Of a stretch of 64,000 bases of DNA, positions 1 through 8,323 are shown in pieces. Both the position numbers and the translations under genes were made by a program. The DNA comes from Litorimonas sp964511495 (GTDB taxonomy: Bacteria > Pseudomonadota > Alphaproteobacteria > Caulobacterales > Maricaulaceae): positions 62,001 to 126,000 of the forward strand of contig CAZEFT010000002.1 in the NCBI GenBank assembly GCA_964511495.1, read 5' to 3'. Numbering within the stretch: position 1 is the first letter of the stretch; each line of letters opens with the position of its first letter. The notes beneath the pieces were generated by a model. The model had not been told where the DNA came from. It worked only from the letters and a program-made list of their open reading frames with translations, and did not search any database.

Positions 1-807
1 GAAGATTACCCCGCTTATATGGCACCTGATAAAGAAAATACGCGCGGCATTCATGCGGTCAGAGTGTTGGAAAAGGCTAAGGACGTGACCTTAGACAGCT
101 TGATTGAAATGGCGCATTCACCCGATCTTCCGGCCTTTGAGTTGATGATACCCAGTTTGGTGGAGGCTTATAATGCGTCCAATAAAAATCCGGACTATGC
201 CGAAGCTATGGCTGTTTTGGCGAAGTGGGATCACAAGGTTGCGGGCGAGTCCGTCGCCCTGTCTTTGGCTCACTTTTATGGCATGGAAGTCTTACGTTCA
301 GATTATCGCCGTCAGGGAGCCTCGCGCTACGAAACCTATCAATATTTTGCTAATCAAGCCTCGGATGTGCAGCAGTTGAGCGCTTTCGCAAACGCTTTCG
401 AAAAACTGGAAGAAGACTTCGGTACATGGAAGACGCCATGGACAGAGATCAATCGGTTTCAGCGTCTCTCCGGTGAGATTGACGCGCAGTTTAATGATGA
501 CGAGCCTAGCTATGGTGTGCCCATGGCGTCCGGCCGTTGGGGGGCTTTGGCAGCCTATGGAGCAAGAGCGACGCCCGACACAAACCGGATTTATGGCTAT
601 CGGGGCAATAGCTTTGTCGCCGTCGTCGAATTTGGCGATAAGGTGAAAGCCAAAAGCCTGTTGGCAGGCGGGCAAAGTAACAATCCTGACTCGCCACATT
701 TTGATGACCAGATAGAGCTTTATATCAATCGGGATTTCAAGGATGTGGCCTATTACCGCAAGGATGTAGAAGCGCGTGCGAAAAGCGTTTATCGACCCGG
801 AGAGTAA
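1..807 (+). CDS. Penicillin acylase family protein (S45), 5'-truncated by window edge
   Basis: The frame is open from the first base, so this is the C-terminal 268 residues of a longer protein; the ATG at 19 is internal. The segment resembles the C-terminal part of the beta chain of S45 N-terminal-nucleophile acylases (penicillin or acyl-homoserine-lactone acylases): a late block reading G-Q-S-N-N-P-D-S-P-H-F-D-D-Q followed by an aromatic-rich strand and a terminal Y-R-P-G-E. The catalytic serine and signal peptide lie outside the window, so activity and substrate cannot be judged. Known members are periplasmic enzymes that hydrolyse amide bonds of acylated compounds. The PepSY gene starts 15 nt downstream on the same strand and may be cotranscribed. 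Confidence 0.8.
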   Translation, partial: EDYPAYMAPDKENTRGIHAVRVLEKAKDVTLDSLIEMAHSPDLPAFELMIPSLVEAYNASNKNPDYAEAMAVLAKWDHKVAGESVALSLAHFYGMEVLRSDYRRQGASRYETYQYFANQASDVQQLSAFANAFEKLEEDFGTWKTPWTEINRFQRLSGEIDAQFNDDEPSYGVPMASGRWGALAAYGARATPDTNRIYGYRGNSFVAVVEFGDKVKAKSLLAGGQSNNPDSPHFDDQIELYINRDFKDVAYYRKDVEARAKSVYRPGE

Positions 808-822
808 TCCGATTCCGATGAA

Positions 823-1563
823 ATGAGTGCTGTTATGAGCCGTCAATTCGCAAAATATTTGACCCGATTGCATAAATGGGCGGGGCTCATTCTTTCTGTA
901 CAAATTTTGTTTTGGTTCAGCTCGGGTCTGTTTTTTACACTCTTTCCGATTGATCAGGTGAGAGGGCGGCACCTTGTGGAAATGCCAAGCTACTCCCTCA
1001 CTGATCAAAGCCTTATCCCGATTGAAATTGCGATGACGGCTTATGAAGGCCGCTTAACGGGGGCGAAACTTATCAGCGTTGCGGGTCGCCCTGCCTATGT
1101 TTTGCTAGGCGATAAAGGCTCACACTTATTGGACGCTCGTACAGGAACGGCTTGGGCGGCCTTGGCGGAACAGGATATTCGCAAGATTGCAGCGCTCAGC
1201 TATAAAGGCGAAGGCGTTGTCGTCTCTGTCGAAAAATTGGAAACGGCGCCCCGCGAATATGGCGGTGCTTTGCCGATCTGGCAGGTGAAATTTGAAGATA
1301 AAGCCAAAACGCGGCTGTATCTTGATCCGCAAACGGCAGAGGTGAAAGCCACACGCACACGACTTTGGCGAGTTTTTGACGTGATGTGGCGTTTGCATAT
1401 TATGGACATTACAGGCGAGGATAATTTTAGTTCGTGGTGGCTCAGACTTGCCGCCGCTTGCGGATTTTTGTTCGCCCTGAGCGGTATAGGTTTGCTCTGG
1501 CACAGAATTGTGATGCGACCCCGCCCGAAAAAACGCCTAAGGAAAAAGAAACTAAGAGCATAG
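823..1563 (+). CDS. PepSY-associated transmembrane protein
   Basis: Protein of 246 residues with an N-terminal membrane segment (about residues 17-37), a periplasmic central part that includes a PepSY-like stretch, and a second membrane segment (about 206-227) followed by a very basic tail of lysines and arginines. Many PepSY_TM proteins have four helices; this shorter two-helix type is common in proteobacteria and often lies near peptidase, iron-uptake or membrane-protein genes. PepSY domains are proposed to inhibit peptidases or to take part in membrane electron transfer, and which applies here is not shown. An alternative ATG lies at 835. It sits 15 nt after the acylase gene and 58 nt before the radical SAM gene. 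Confidence 0.7.
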   Translation: MSAVMSRQFAKYLTRLHKWAGLILSVQILFWFSSGLFFTLFPIDQVRGRHLVEMPSYSLTDQSLIPIEIAMTAYEGRLTGAKLISVAGRPAYVLLGDKGSHLLDARTGTAWAALAEQDIRKIAALSYKGEGVVVSVEKLETAPREYGGALPIWQVKFEDKAKTRLYLDPQTAEVKATRTRLWRVFDVMWRLHIMDITGEDNFSSWWLRLAAACGFLFALSGIGLLWHRIVMRPRPKKRLRKKKLRA

Positions 1564-1621
1564 ACGCCGGTCATCAGGCCGTCAGATGTTACCTTTGCTC
1601 TAAACTGTTTGGGTAAACTCT

Positions 1622-2692
1622 ATGCAATCACTTTACTGGGTTCTGACGTGGGCGTGTCACAGGCGGTGCAAACATTGTTATGATGACCGGTTCCGCCCTT
1701 ATGTGCGCGATGCGCTGTCCGAAGTGGTCGGTGAAGGTCAGGCGGCCTATCAAAGGATTATTGATAACCTCCCTGATGATCTCAGTTGGATAGACCCGAA
1801 TGAACCCGAAAAGGGTCGGCAGAGAACGCTTTTGATCTTGGCGGGTGGAGAGTTGTTGATTGACGGCGTGCGCGAAGAATTATTTTATCCCGTTCTTGAT
1901 GCCCTGAAAGCAAAATATGGCGCTGCGATGCCAAAGCTCTCAATTCAGACGACAGGGGATGTTCTCACAGATCCTATTCTGGATGAAATATTGGCGCGCG
2001 GTATCAGCTCCATCGCAATCGCCTCCATTGATGATTACCATGTCGGGATGAAGGGTGAGAAGAAATTCAAATTTATGGAAGACATCCGCATGCGTATGGC
2101 GGCTCGTGGAGTGATAGAAGTGTCCTTAGGTGGTGAAAAAGATGAACGTCTGAAAATGCCTGAAAAATCTGAAGTGATTGATGAAAACGCTCCCACCTTC
2201 TTATTTTTCGGTGCGCAACCGGATTTGTGGATTGGCGAATTATGGCCGCGAGGCCGCGCCTTTGCGAATGGTTTATCGGACGCGGCGTATGAGACAAATT
2301 TCTGTGCAAGGTGGTCAGGCGGTTTGAACTTTCTGAAAATTGGCGAAGCGGGAAGCGAAGTCTCGATTGAACCTAATGGCAATGTCTTTCCCTGTTGTCT
2401 TAAAACGAAAGTCCCGATTGGGAATCTGACCGAAGAAACTTTGGCGGAGATGTTTGACAGCGTGGCCCAAATTCCCGCGATACAAGCGCTTAATCGTGGG
2501 GAACCAGAAATGATGGGCGTTGATCAAGGGTGGGATACGGATACCTTTCGTAAGAAATCAGCTGTCACGGACGGTAAAGGGCGCGTTGTTGAGAATAAAT
2601 GTCTCGGATGCGATGCTTTTTTCGAAGAGCATTTGGGCCAGACTTTACGGGATTTACGACAAGCCCGTGTGAGCAAAAAAATTAGTAAGTAA
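1622..2692 (+). CDS. Radical SAM/SPASM-type protein, substrate unknown
   Basis: The N-terminus carries a canonical radical SAM CX3CX2C cluster motif (C12, C16, C19), placed unusually close to the start, so a 4Fe-4S cluster and SAM cleavage are expected. The C-terminal third has further cysteines (N-F-C, then F-P-C-C followed by a G-N-L block, then C-L-G-C near the end), the pattern of a SPASM-like auxiliary cluster domain. In characterised SPASM families (anaerobic sulfatase-maturing enzymes, RiPP maturases, MoaA-like) the second domain binds extra clusters. No precursor peptide or sulfatase is seen nearby, so the substrate is unknown. It follows the PepSY gene on the same strand and is convergent with the DUF885 gene. 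Confidence 0.75.
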   Translation: MQSLYWVLTWACHRRCKHCYDDRFRPYVRDALSEVVGEGQAAYQRIIDNLPDDLSWIDPNEPEKGRQRTLLILAGGELLIDGVREELFYPVLDALKAKYGAAMPKLSIQTTGDVLTDPILDEILARGISSIAIASIDDYHVGMKGEKKFKFMEDIRMRMAARGVIEVSLGGEKDERLKMPEKSEVIDENAPTFLFFGAQPDLWIGELWPRGRAFANGLSDAAYETNFCARWSGGLNFLKIGEAGSEVSIEPNGNVFPCCLKTKVPIGNLTEETLAEMFDSVAQIPAIQALNRGEPEMMGVDQGWDTDTFRKKSAVTDGKGRVVENKCLGCDAFFEEHLGQTLRDLRQARVSKKISK

Positions 2693-2736
2693 AGCGCCAC
2701 CCATCACCGCTTGAATTGCTGCATTAACATTTCCTC

Positions 2737-4578
2737 TTACGTTTTCTCACGCGCGATATAATTATCAACGATGTCCTCTAAGACAGTCATGGGGACGCTT
2801 CCGCCCAGAACAATGGTGTCGTTAAACCGACGGAAATTGTAATTATCCCCCAAAGCTGTTTGGGCCTTTTGGCGGAGTTGATTGATTTTCGTATGTCCGA
2901 CCTTGTAGCCCAAAGCCTGCCCCGGCCAGGCACAATAGCGGTCAATTTCACCACGCACTTCTTCGGGATTGGAGCCATTATTCGTGACAAACCACTCAAT
3001 CGCTTGTTCGCGTGTCCAGCGTTTGGCGTGAAGTCCGCTATCCACGACCAGACGACAGGCGCGGAAGGCGAGGGATTGTAGATACCCCAAGCGACCAGCG
3101 GGGAAATCATCATAAACGCCTAATTCATCTGCAATTTGCTGCGCGTAGAGCGCCCAACCTTCGGAATAGGCATTAAAGGCCAAAAGCGAGCGGATGAGTG
3201 GTTGTTTAAACGTGTATTCACCCTGCCAGACATGGCCGGGTATGGCTTCGTGATAGGTCAAATCTGCCAAACCCAATTTGTTATGCAGGTCAGTTGAGCG
3301 AAGATTAATCCAGAAATGGCCGGGCTTCGTCCCGTCGATGGAACCGGCCCCACCATAAGCGCCGGGCGCACCGGCTTCAACTTCGGGCGAAATGCGGGTG
3401 ACCTCTAAAAACCCGGGCACCAAAGTTTCAAAGGCTTGCGGCATACGTCCGCGAATGTCCTCAACGGCGTCTTCAATAAAGGCCATGATTTCAGCGCGGC
3501 CTTTATCGCCTTTCGCAAAGGCATAACGGGGGTCTTTGGCCAAAGCCGTCATACGCGCCCCGACCGTGCCTTGCGTATAGCCAAGAGACTGTAAAATCGG
3601 CTCCATTTCCGCCTGTAAAGCGGCTAATTCATCCAGTCCCATTTGATGCACCTCTTCGGGGCTCATGCGTGTGGTTGTACTGGCGCGGATGGTCCAATCA
3701 TAATAGGCATCCCCGTCAGGTTTCGCCCATATGCCCGCATCACTATTGGCGCGCGGCACAAGGGTTTCGAGAGCGGTGATTTGACGTTTTAGGGCCGGGA
3801 CAACTTTATCTTTTGTCAGGGTGAGGGCGCGTGTTCCAAAATCGGACCCATACTCTGCGGCACGGCTCTCCACCGATGTTACCAAGCCCCATGTCGCCGG
3901 ATCACGGGCCAATGTTGTGCGCAATTGATTGAGAGATTTTTCCATCAGGAAATCGGGTAAGATAACGCCTTTTTCAGCATAGATATTGGTGCGTTCCGTT
4001 TCGCCGTCTAACTGCCCGGCATAGGCTTCGATACGGGAAAGGTAATCTTCGGCATCCTCGGCGCTTTTAATCGCATGGGAAGAGTCAAGGAAGCTGGGGA
4101 TTTCGACAAAGGCTCCGACATTTTGCGCCACAGCATAGGGCGTGTTTCGATAAGACCAATTCGAGTTCAGCAAAGCGACATCGCCATAAGGCAGATCAAA
4201 CCCTTCTACGGCACGTTCAAAAACGGTTTTGACGACATTGACATTCAACGCGGTATCAGCGTCCAAGCGCGATGTGTCGATGGACTGCAATTCGGCCGTC
4301 ATCGCCCGCACATCCGTTTCAATCGCGGCTTGCCCCGCAGCTGACCGATCTTCTAATTTGGATTTCAAAGAAGCGAGCTCTTCAACATCAATTCCGTAAG
4401 CCGAGGCCGTTTCAGGGTAAGCCTTAAGCATCATATCCTTGGCTTTATCCATCACGCTTTGCGCATCCGCTGCCACGTCAGCAGCAGGCTTTGCGTTATT
4501 GCAAGCGGAGAGAGGCAAAGCCGTGGCCGCCAAAGCCGCAGAGGATGTATATAAAAGCGCGCGACGAGAGATGGTCAT
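2737..4578 (-). CDS. DUF885 family putative metallopeptidase lipoprotein
   Basis: A 613-residue protein that starts with a twin-arginine-like S-R-R-A-L-L motif, a hydrophobic stretch and a lipobox ending L-S-A-C (C26), so export and lipid anchoring are likely. DUF885 proteins carry a conserved H-E-A-I-P-G-H motif, seen here at residues 443-449, which resembles a zinc-peptidase HExxH helix; the family is of full length here. No substrate is established for most members, though several related bacterial proteins act as dipeptidases or carboxypeptidases. It is monocistronic, facing the radical SAM gene tail to tail with 44 nt between them and diverging from the histidine kinase gene across 255 nt. 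Confidence 0.85.
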   Translation of the reverse strand: MTISRRALLYTSSAALAATALPLSACNNAKPAADVAADAQSVMDKAKDMMLKAYPETASAYGIDVEELASLKSKLEDRSAAGQAAIETDVRAMTAELQSIDTSRLDADTALNVNVVKTVFERAVEGFDLPYGDVALLNSNWSYRNTPYAVAQNVGAFVEIPSFLDSSHAIKSAEDAEDYLSRIEAYAGQLDGETERTNIYAEKGVILPDFLMEKSLNQLRTTLARDPATWGLVTSVESRAAEYGSDFGTRALTLTKDKVVPALKRQITALETLVPRANSDAGIWAKPDGDAYYDWTIRASTTTRMSPEEVHQMGLDELAALQAEMEPILQSLGYTQGTVGARMTALAKDPRYAFAKGDKGRAEIMAFIEDAVEDIRGRMPQAFETLVPGFLEVTRISPEVEAGAPGAYGGAGSIDGTKPGHFWINLRSTDLHNKLGLADLTYHEAIPGHVWQGEYTFKQPLIRSLLAFNAYSEGWALYAQQIADELGVYDDFPAGRLGYLQSLAFRACRLVVDSGLHAKRWTREQAIEWFVTNNGSNPEEVRGEIDRYCAWPGQALGYKVGHTKINQLRQKAQTALGDNYNFRRFNDTIVLGGSVPMTVLEDIVDNYIAREKT

Positions 4579-4833
4579 AAAGAAATCCTGATCCGTAATT
4601 CAAAACATGTGCCAGCGCATATAAGACCACGGGCTAATCCCTTTGACAATGGCTTGGCTATTAACCTCAGGACTGTTAACCAAGACATGAAAGGCGTTTT
4701 CACTACCTGTTTTTAGGGGTTGTCATTGGAAATTTAGCTCGTAGACATAGTAGCACAACATCATATGATATTGCGACCCACATGAGTTGCGCCATAATGT
4801 CTATTATCAACCCATTCGATTCGGTCTGTTAAT

Positions 4834-6216
4834 TTGAATTCCACGGCTTCTAATTTGAAAAAGAAACTGACGTTTCGTTATGTGATTGCTTTGTCTTTGA
4901 TTGCATTGACTTTAATCACGTCTCACGCCTTATTTTCTTGGCAGGTCTCATTGCAAAAACAGGATGCCTATCTGATCAATATCAGCGGCATGCAGCGTAT
5001 GCTGTCCCAAAGGTCGGCGCTCATGGCGCGCGAAATTTATCATGCTGAAAGCGAGGTCGAAGCGGATGAATATTATGCGAAATTGCAAGCCGTCACATCC
5101 CGTATGGAGAGCAATCATCGCGAATTGATATCGGGAGCGTTATCGACAGGGGGGCGCTATAAGTTATCGCCGGAACTCTCGTCCCTTTATTATGGTGATT
5201 TGGCTGTCGACCAGCAGGTGCAAGACTATGTCGCTTTGTGCCGCGACCTGATGGCGCTTTATCAATCTGCCGGATTAGAAGGCGTCAAGCAGGATGATGT
5301 TCATAATAAAATCGTCACGATTGCCAGAAACGGGTTTTTGGATAATTTGAATACGGCTGTTTTTCAATATGAAAAAGAGGCTAAGGCTAAAGTCGATTTT
5401 GTGAGTGTGAGCGCCAAGGTACTTTTGGCTCTGGGCCTTTGTCTTCTTCTACTGGAAGCGTTTTTGATTTTCAGGCCGATTGTCAGGCGGGTCAGTGATA
5501 ATGTGGACGCTCTGGAAGTCTCTAATGCAGAATTGACGGAATTTTCTTATCGTATCTCCCATGATCTGCGCGCGCCTATCGTCTCTTCATTGGGTCTGGT
5601 AAAGGTGGCCAAGAGCAGTGTTGAGGCAGAGAAAACAAACATCGCGCTCAGTGCGCTCGACCATATTCAAACCTCGATGAGCCGATTAGAATTCTTAATC
5701 GACGATATTATCAATCTCACAAAAATGAAGCTGACCAAGGTTGAAGCTGAGGCCGTCGATCTTGGAAAGGTTATCAAGAGCGCTGTTGAGACTATTTCGC
5801 ATATGGACGATTTTGAACGGCTCACTGTCTCTGTTGAGAATGATGTGAGTGGTAGAATTTTGACCAAGCGACTTTATTTGGAGCAAAGCCTTCAAAACCT
5901 TCTCTCTAATGCGGTAAAATACTATGACAAAACCGTGGCGGAACCATCCGTCACAATCCAAGCCTCTTTGGCTGGTGGGGACTGCGTTATCACCGTTGCG
6001 GATAATGGGATTGGTTTCCCCGAAGACTTCAGAGATGAGATATTCGGGATGTTCAAACGTTTTCATCCCAAAGCCTCTTTCGGCAGTGGTTTGGGATTAT
6101 ATCTGGTCGCGCAAAATCTTAACAGTTTAGATGGAACTGCGGTTTATAATCCCCTTTCGAAAGGCTCGCAATTTACTTTGCGCTTCCCCGTCACGCGTGT
6201 TCAGGACACATCATAA
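4834..6216 (+). CDS. Sensor histidine kinase with PilJ-type periplasmic sensor
   Basis: Membrane helices at about 15-35 and 193-213 enclose a periplasmic region whose N-terminal part (I-S-G-M-Q-R-M-L-S-Q-R, residues 50-60) matches the type IV pili/nitrate-sensor-like PilJ N-terminal domain. The cytoplasmic part has a HisKA domain with the phospho-acceptor H243 in S-H-D-L-R-A-P, the variant typical of phytochrome-class kinases, then a HATPase domain with N-box N-A-V-K-Y, D-N-G-I-G-F and G-S-G-L-G-L motifs. The start is a TTG; no ATG or GTG lies in frame before the first membrane helix, and no good ribosome site is visible. Stop and the next start share one base (TAATG), so the regulator is translationally coupled. 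The signal is unknown. Confidence 0.85.
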   Translation: MNSTASNLKKKLTFRYVIALSLIALTLITSHALFSWQVSLQKQDAYLINISGMQRMLSQRSALMAREIYHAESEVEADEYYAKLQAVTSRMESNHRELISGALSTGGRYKLSPELSSLYYGDLAVDQQVQDYVALCRDLMALYQSAGLEGVKQDDVHNKIVTIARNGFLDNLNTAVFQYEKEAKAKVDFVSVSAKVLLALGLCLLLLEAFLIFRPIVRRVSDNVDALEVSNAELTEFSYRISHDLRAPIVSSLGLVKVAKSSVEAEKTNIALSALDHIQTSMSRLEFLIDDIINLTKMKLTKVEAEAVDLGKVIKSAVETISHMDDFERLTVSVENDVSGRILTKRLYLEQSLQNLLSNAVKYYDKTVAEPSVTIQASLAGGDCVITVADNGIGFPEDFRDEIFGMFKRFHPKASFGSGLGLYLVAQNLNSLDGTAVYNPLSKGSQFTLRFPVTRVQDTS

Positions 6217-6596
6217 TGAAACGAATTTTGTTGATTGAAGATAATGAGGCTGACCAGTTTTTAGGCCAACATGTCATTCAAGCAACACGACCCGGACTAG
6301 AAGTCCAAATTGCTTCTGATGGGGTAGAGGCGCTTGAAATTTTATCCAAGATGGAAAGTGAGCCTGATGTCATCCTCTTGGACATTAATATGCCGCGCAT
6401 GGACGGCCATGAATTTTTGAAAGTTTTCACTAATGATAATGATCGGGAAATTCCGGTTGTGGTCATGCTCACATCCTCTGATCAGACATTGGATAAAGAT
6501 CGCAGCATGGCTTATAAATGTGTCAAAGACTATTTGCTCAAGCCTGTCAGCGAAGAGGATATTGTGGCCTTGGAAGCGCTTGTTACCAGTGTTTAA
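6216..6596 (+). CDS. Single-domain response regulator (CheY/Rcp1-like)
   Basis: A stand-alone receiver domain of 126 residues with the acidic pocket E8/D9, the phospho-acceptor D56 in L-L-D-I-N-M-P, T86 and K109. There is no output domain. Regulators of this type (Rcp1-like) commonly pair with phytochrome-class kinases such as the one encoded directly upstream, with which it overlaps by one base. It probably relays phosphate to another protein (phosphotransferase, kinase or motility component) rather than binding DNA. A weak hairpin (6620-6636) lies just after the gene, without a clear T tract. Confidence 0.85.
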   Translation: MKRILLIEDNEADQFLGQHVIQATRPGLEVQIASDGVEALEILSKMESEPDVILLDINMPRMDGHEFLKVFTNDNDREIPVVVMLTSSDQTLDKDRSMAYKCVKDYLLKPVSEEDIVALEALVTSV

Positions 6597-6694
6597 AATG
6601 ACATTGCTGAGGATGTCTTGCCGTATTTTGAACGGCGTTTAGGCACTCTTCAAATCGCTTTTCAAGTTTTCAGTTTTTGCAGATGCGGCCAATC

Positions 6695-6752
6695 TTAATG
6701 TTTCGTCAACTCTTTCTTAACTCTTTGTTATTGTGTGTTAATTTATGGTTAC
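6695..6752. promoter_or_regulatory. Three phased CtrA-like half-site pairs upstream of mraZ
   Basis: Three copies of TTAA-N7-TTAN-like elements sit at 6695-6709 (TTAA-N7-TCAA), 6717-6731 (TTAA-N7-TTAT) and 6738-6752 (TTAA-N7-TTAC). Each matches the CtrA consensus TTAA-N7-TTAA at seven of eight positions, and their starts are 22 and 21 bp apart, about two helical turns. Binding by CtrA is inference; in Caulobacter CtrA controls several division genes. Confidence 0.45.
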
Positions 6753-6779
6753 CCACAGAGCTATCCACAGTGTGGAAAA
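6749..6779. promoter_or_regulatory. Cluster of three DnaA-box-like 9-mers
   Basis: TTACCCACA (6749-6757), CTATCCACA (6761-6769) and, on the opposite strand, TTTTCCACA (6771-6779) each differ at one position from the DnaA box TTATNCACA. They fall within 31 bp, and the first overlaps the third CtrA-like element. DnaA acts as a transcription factor at some cell-cycle promoters in Caulobacter, so replication-linked control of the dcw operon is a reasonable inference. Confidence 0.45.
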
Positions 6780-6818
6780 CGCGAAATATGGCTAATAATT
6801 CCCTAAATTGGCATTGTT

Positions 6819-6843
6819 TCCCATGAAATCCCATGGTATCCCA
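6819..6843 (-). promoter_or_regulatory. Putative MraZ operator: three TGGGA direct repeats
   Basis: On the minus strand the sequence reads TGGGA-N5-TGGGA-N5-TGGGA (plus-strand TCCCA at 6819-6823, 6829-6833, 6839-6843), an exact 10-bp period. MraZ of Escherichia coli is known to bind TGGGN repeats separated by 5 nt in front of its own gene. The array ends 38 bp before the mraZ start codon, as expected for autoregulation. An imperfect fourth element, TCCCT, lies at 6800-6804. Confidence 0.75.
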
Positions 6844-6881
6844 AAATCGAGCGTATCGGGCGTTCATCTGAGGGAATATCA

Positions 6882-7346
6882 ATGTTTTTGTCGAGCGTGA
6901 CAAATAAGGTGGATGCGAAAGGTAGGGTTTCCGTGCCGGCTGATTTCCGTGCTGTCGTCGCCGGTAGCGGTTTCGACGGCATTGTCGTTTGGCCAAGCTT
7001 TGACGGTCAATATCTCGAAGGTGGCGGTATGGCGTTGATGGAGGAATATCAGCGTTCATTAGACAGTCTCGATTATTATGACGAAGGCCGTATCGCGATG
7101 CAGCGTGCTATTTTCGCGGCCAGCCGCCCTTTGCAATTCGATACGGGCGGACGGATTTCTTTACCGAAAGACCTACACGATTATGCCGGCTTGAATGGGC
7201 ATGTGACCTTTGTCGGCCTTGGGCGGCGTTTTGAGATTTGGTCACCCGCAGCTCACGAAGAAAAAGCCGAGCAGATGCGCAAATTGGCAAGAGAGCATCG
7301 TCACCGTCTGCGGCCTGCCGCAAAAGAGCCGGGGAATGCGTCATGA
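6882..7346 (+). CDS. mraZ: Transcriptional regulator MraZ
   Basis: First gene of the dcw cluster. The 154-residue protein has two SpoVT-AbrB-type repeats, marked by V-D-A-K-G-R-V-S-V-P (about residues 10-19) and F-D-T-G-G-R-I-S-L-P (about 86-95), the duplicated DxxxR signature of MraZ. MraZ forms ring-like oligomers that bind repeated TGGG boxes and repress the operon; matching boxes are visible 38-62 bp upstream. A purine-rich GAGGGA lies before the ATG. The stop overlaps the rsmH start (ATGA at 7343-7346). Confidence 0.95.
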   Translation: MFLSSVTNKVDAKGRVSVPADFRAVVAGSGFDGIVVWPSFDGQYLEGGGMALMEEYQRSLDSLDYYDEGRIAMQRAIFAASRPLQFDTGGRISLPKDLHDYAGLNGHVTFVGLGRRFEIWSPAAHEEKAEQMRKLAREHRHRLRPAAKEPGNAS

Positions 7347-8323
7347 AGCATTACCCCGTTATGTTACCCGAGGTTCTCGACGCTTTGAATGTCAAAGCGG
7401 GCGAAACCTATATTGACGGTACATTCGGTAATGGTGGTTATAGCGAAGCTTTCCTGAAAGCAGGAGAGTGTCAGGTTATCGGTTTGGATAGAGACCCGAA
7501 TGTGACGCCCCGTGCTGACGCCTTATCCGCACTTTACAATGGCCGCTTCCGGTTGATCGAAACTGCCTTTTCACGTTTGGATGAATTAGGGCTCGATCCG
7601 GTCGAGGCAATCATTCTGGATATCGGTGTTTCATCTATGCAGTTGGATGAGGGAGAGCGCGGATTTTCCTTCATGCGCGACGGACCTTTGGATATGCGCA
7701 TGAGCCAATCAGGCCCGAGCGCAGCCGATGCAGTACAATATCTGTCTCAATCAGAATTAGAGCAAATTTTTCGGGTTTATGGCGAAGAAGCCCGAGCGCG
7801 CTATGCGGCAAAAATGATTGTTCAGGCGAGGGAAGAAAATCACTTAACACAAACCGCGCAATTGGCGGAGCTCTTAGAAAAGGCTTTGGGCCGCCGGGGT
7901 AAAACCCATCCGGCCACGAAAGTCTTTCAAGCGCTCCGCATCTATATAAATGATGAATTGGGCGAGCTTTACCGCGCGTTAATGGCGTCTGAGCACCAAT
8001 TAGCTGTCGGTGGGCGATTGATCATTGTAACATTTCACTCTTTGGAAGACCGGATTGTGAAATCTTTCTTCCGCGACAGGGCAGGTGAGGTCGAAGGCGG
8101 TTCGCGCTATGCCCCTGCCATTGAGAGGGCAGGGCCTGAGCCCAGTTTCTCACTGCCCAAGCGCTCCGTGACAAAGCCATCAAAAAAAGAAATTTCTGAA
8201 AATCCGCGTTCACGTTCTGCGAAAATGCGAGTCGCTATTCGCACGCAAGCCCCCGCATGGTCGGGCGGTTATGAACCGGCCTTCCGCGTGCCTAGCCTCA
8301 TGGATTTGGAGGCGCGATTATGA
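7343..8323 (+). CDS. rsmH: 16S rRNA (cytosine(1402)-N(4))-methyltransferase
   Basis: RsmH (MraW) methylates N4 of C1402 in the ribosomal P site. The start at 7343 is chosen because it gives the conserved N-terminus M-K-H-Y-P-V-M-L-P-E-V and overlaps the mraZ stop as ATGA; an upstream extension in the same frame would lie inside mraZ. The SAM-binding loop D-G-T-F-G-N-G-G-Y-S-E is near residues 25-35, L-D-I-G-V-S-S follows near 93-99, and the conserved H-S-L-E-D-R block lies in the C-terminal third. At 326 residues it is of usual length. Its stop overlaps ftsL by 4 nt. Confidence 0.95.
   Translation: MKHYPVMLPEVLDALNVKAGETYIDGTFGNGGYSEAFLKAGECQVIGLDRDPNVTPRADALSALYNGRFRLIETAFSRLDELGLDPVEAIILDIGVSSMQLDEGERGFSFMRDGPLDMRMSQSGPSAADAVQYLSQSELEQIFRVYGEEARARYAAKMIVQAREENHLTQTAQLAELLEKALGRRGKTHPATKVFQALRIYINDELGELYRALMASEHQLAVGGRLIIVTFHSLEDRIVKSFFRDRAGEVEGGSRYAPAIERAGPEPSFSLPKRSVTKPSKKEISENPRSRSAKMRVAIRTQAPAWSGGYEPAFRVPSLMDLEARL

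Noticed and set aside
298..1008. A 236-codon open frame on the minus strand opposite the acylase and PepSY genes
   Set aside because: It is antisense to two genes with clear family features, spans their gap and has no recognisable domain.
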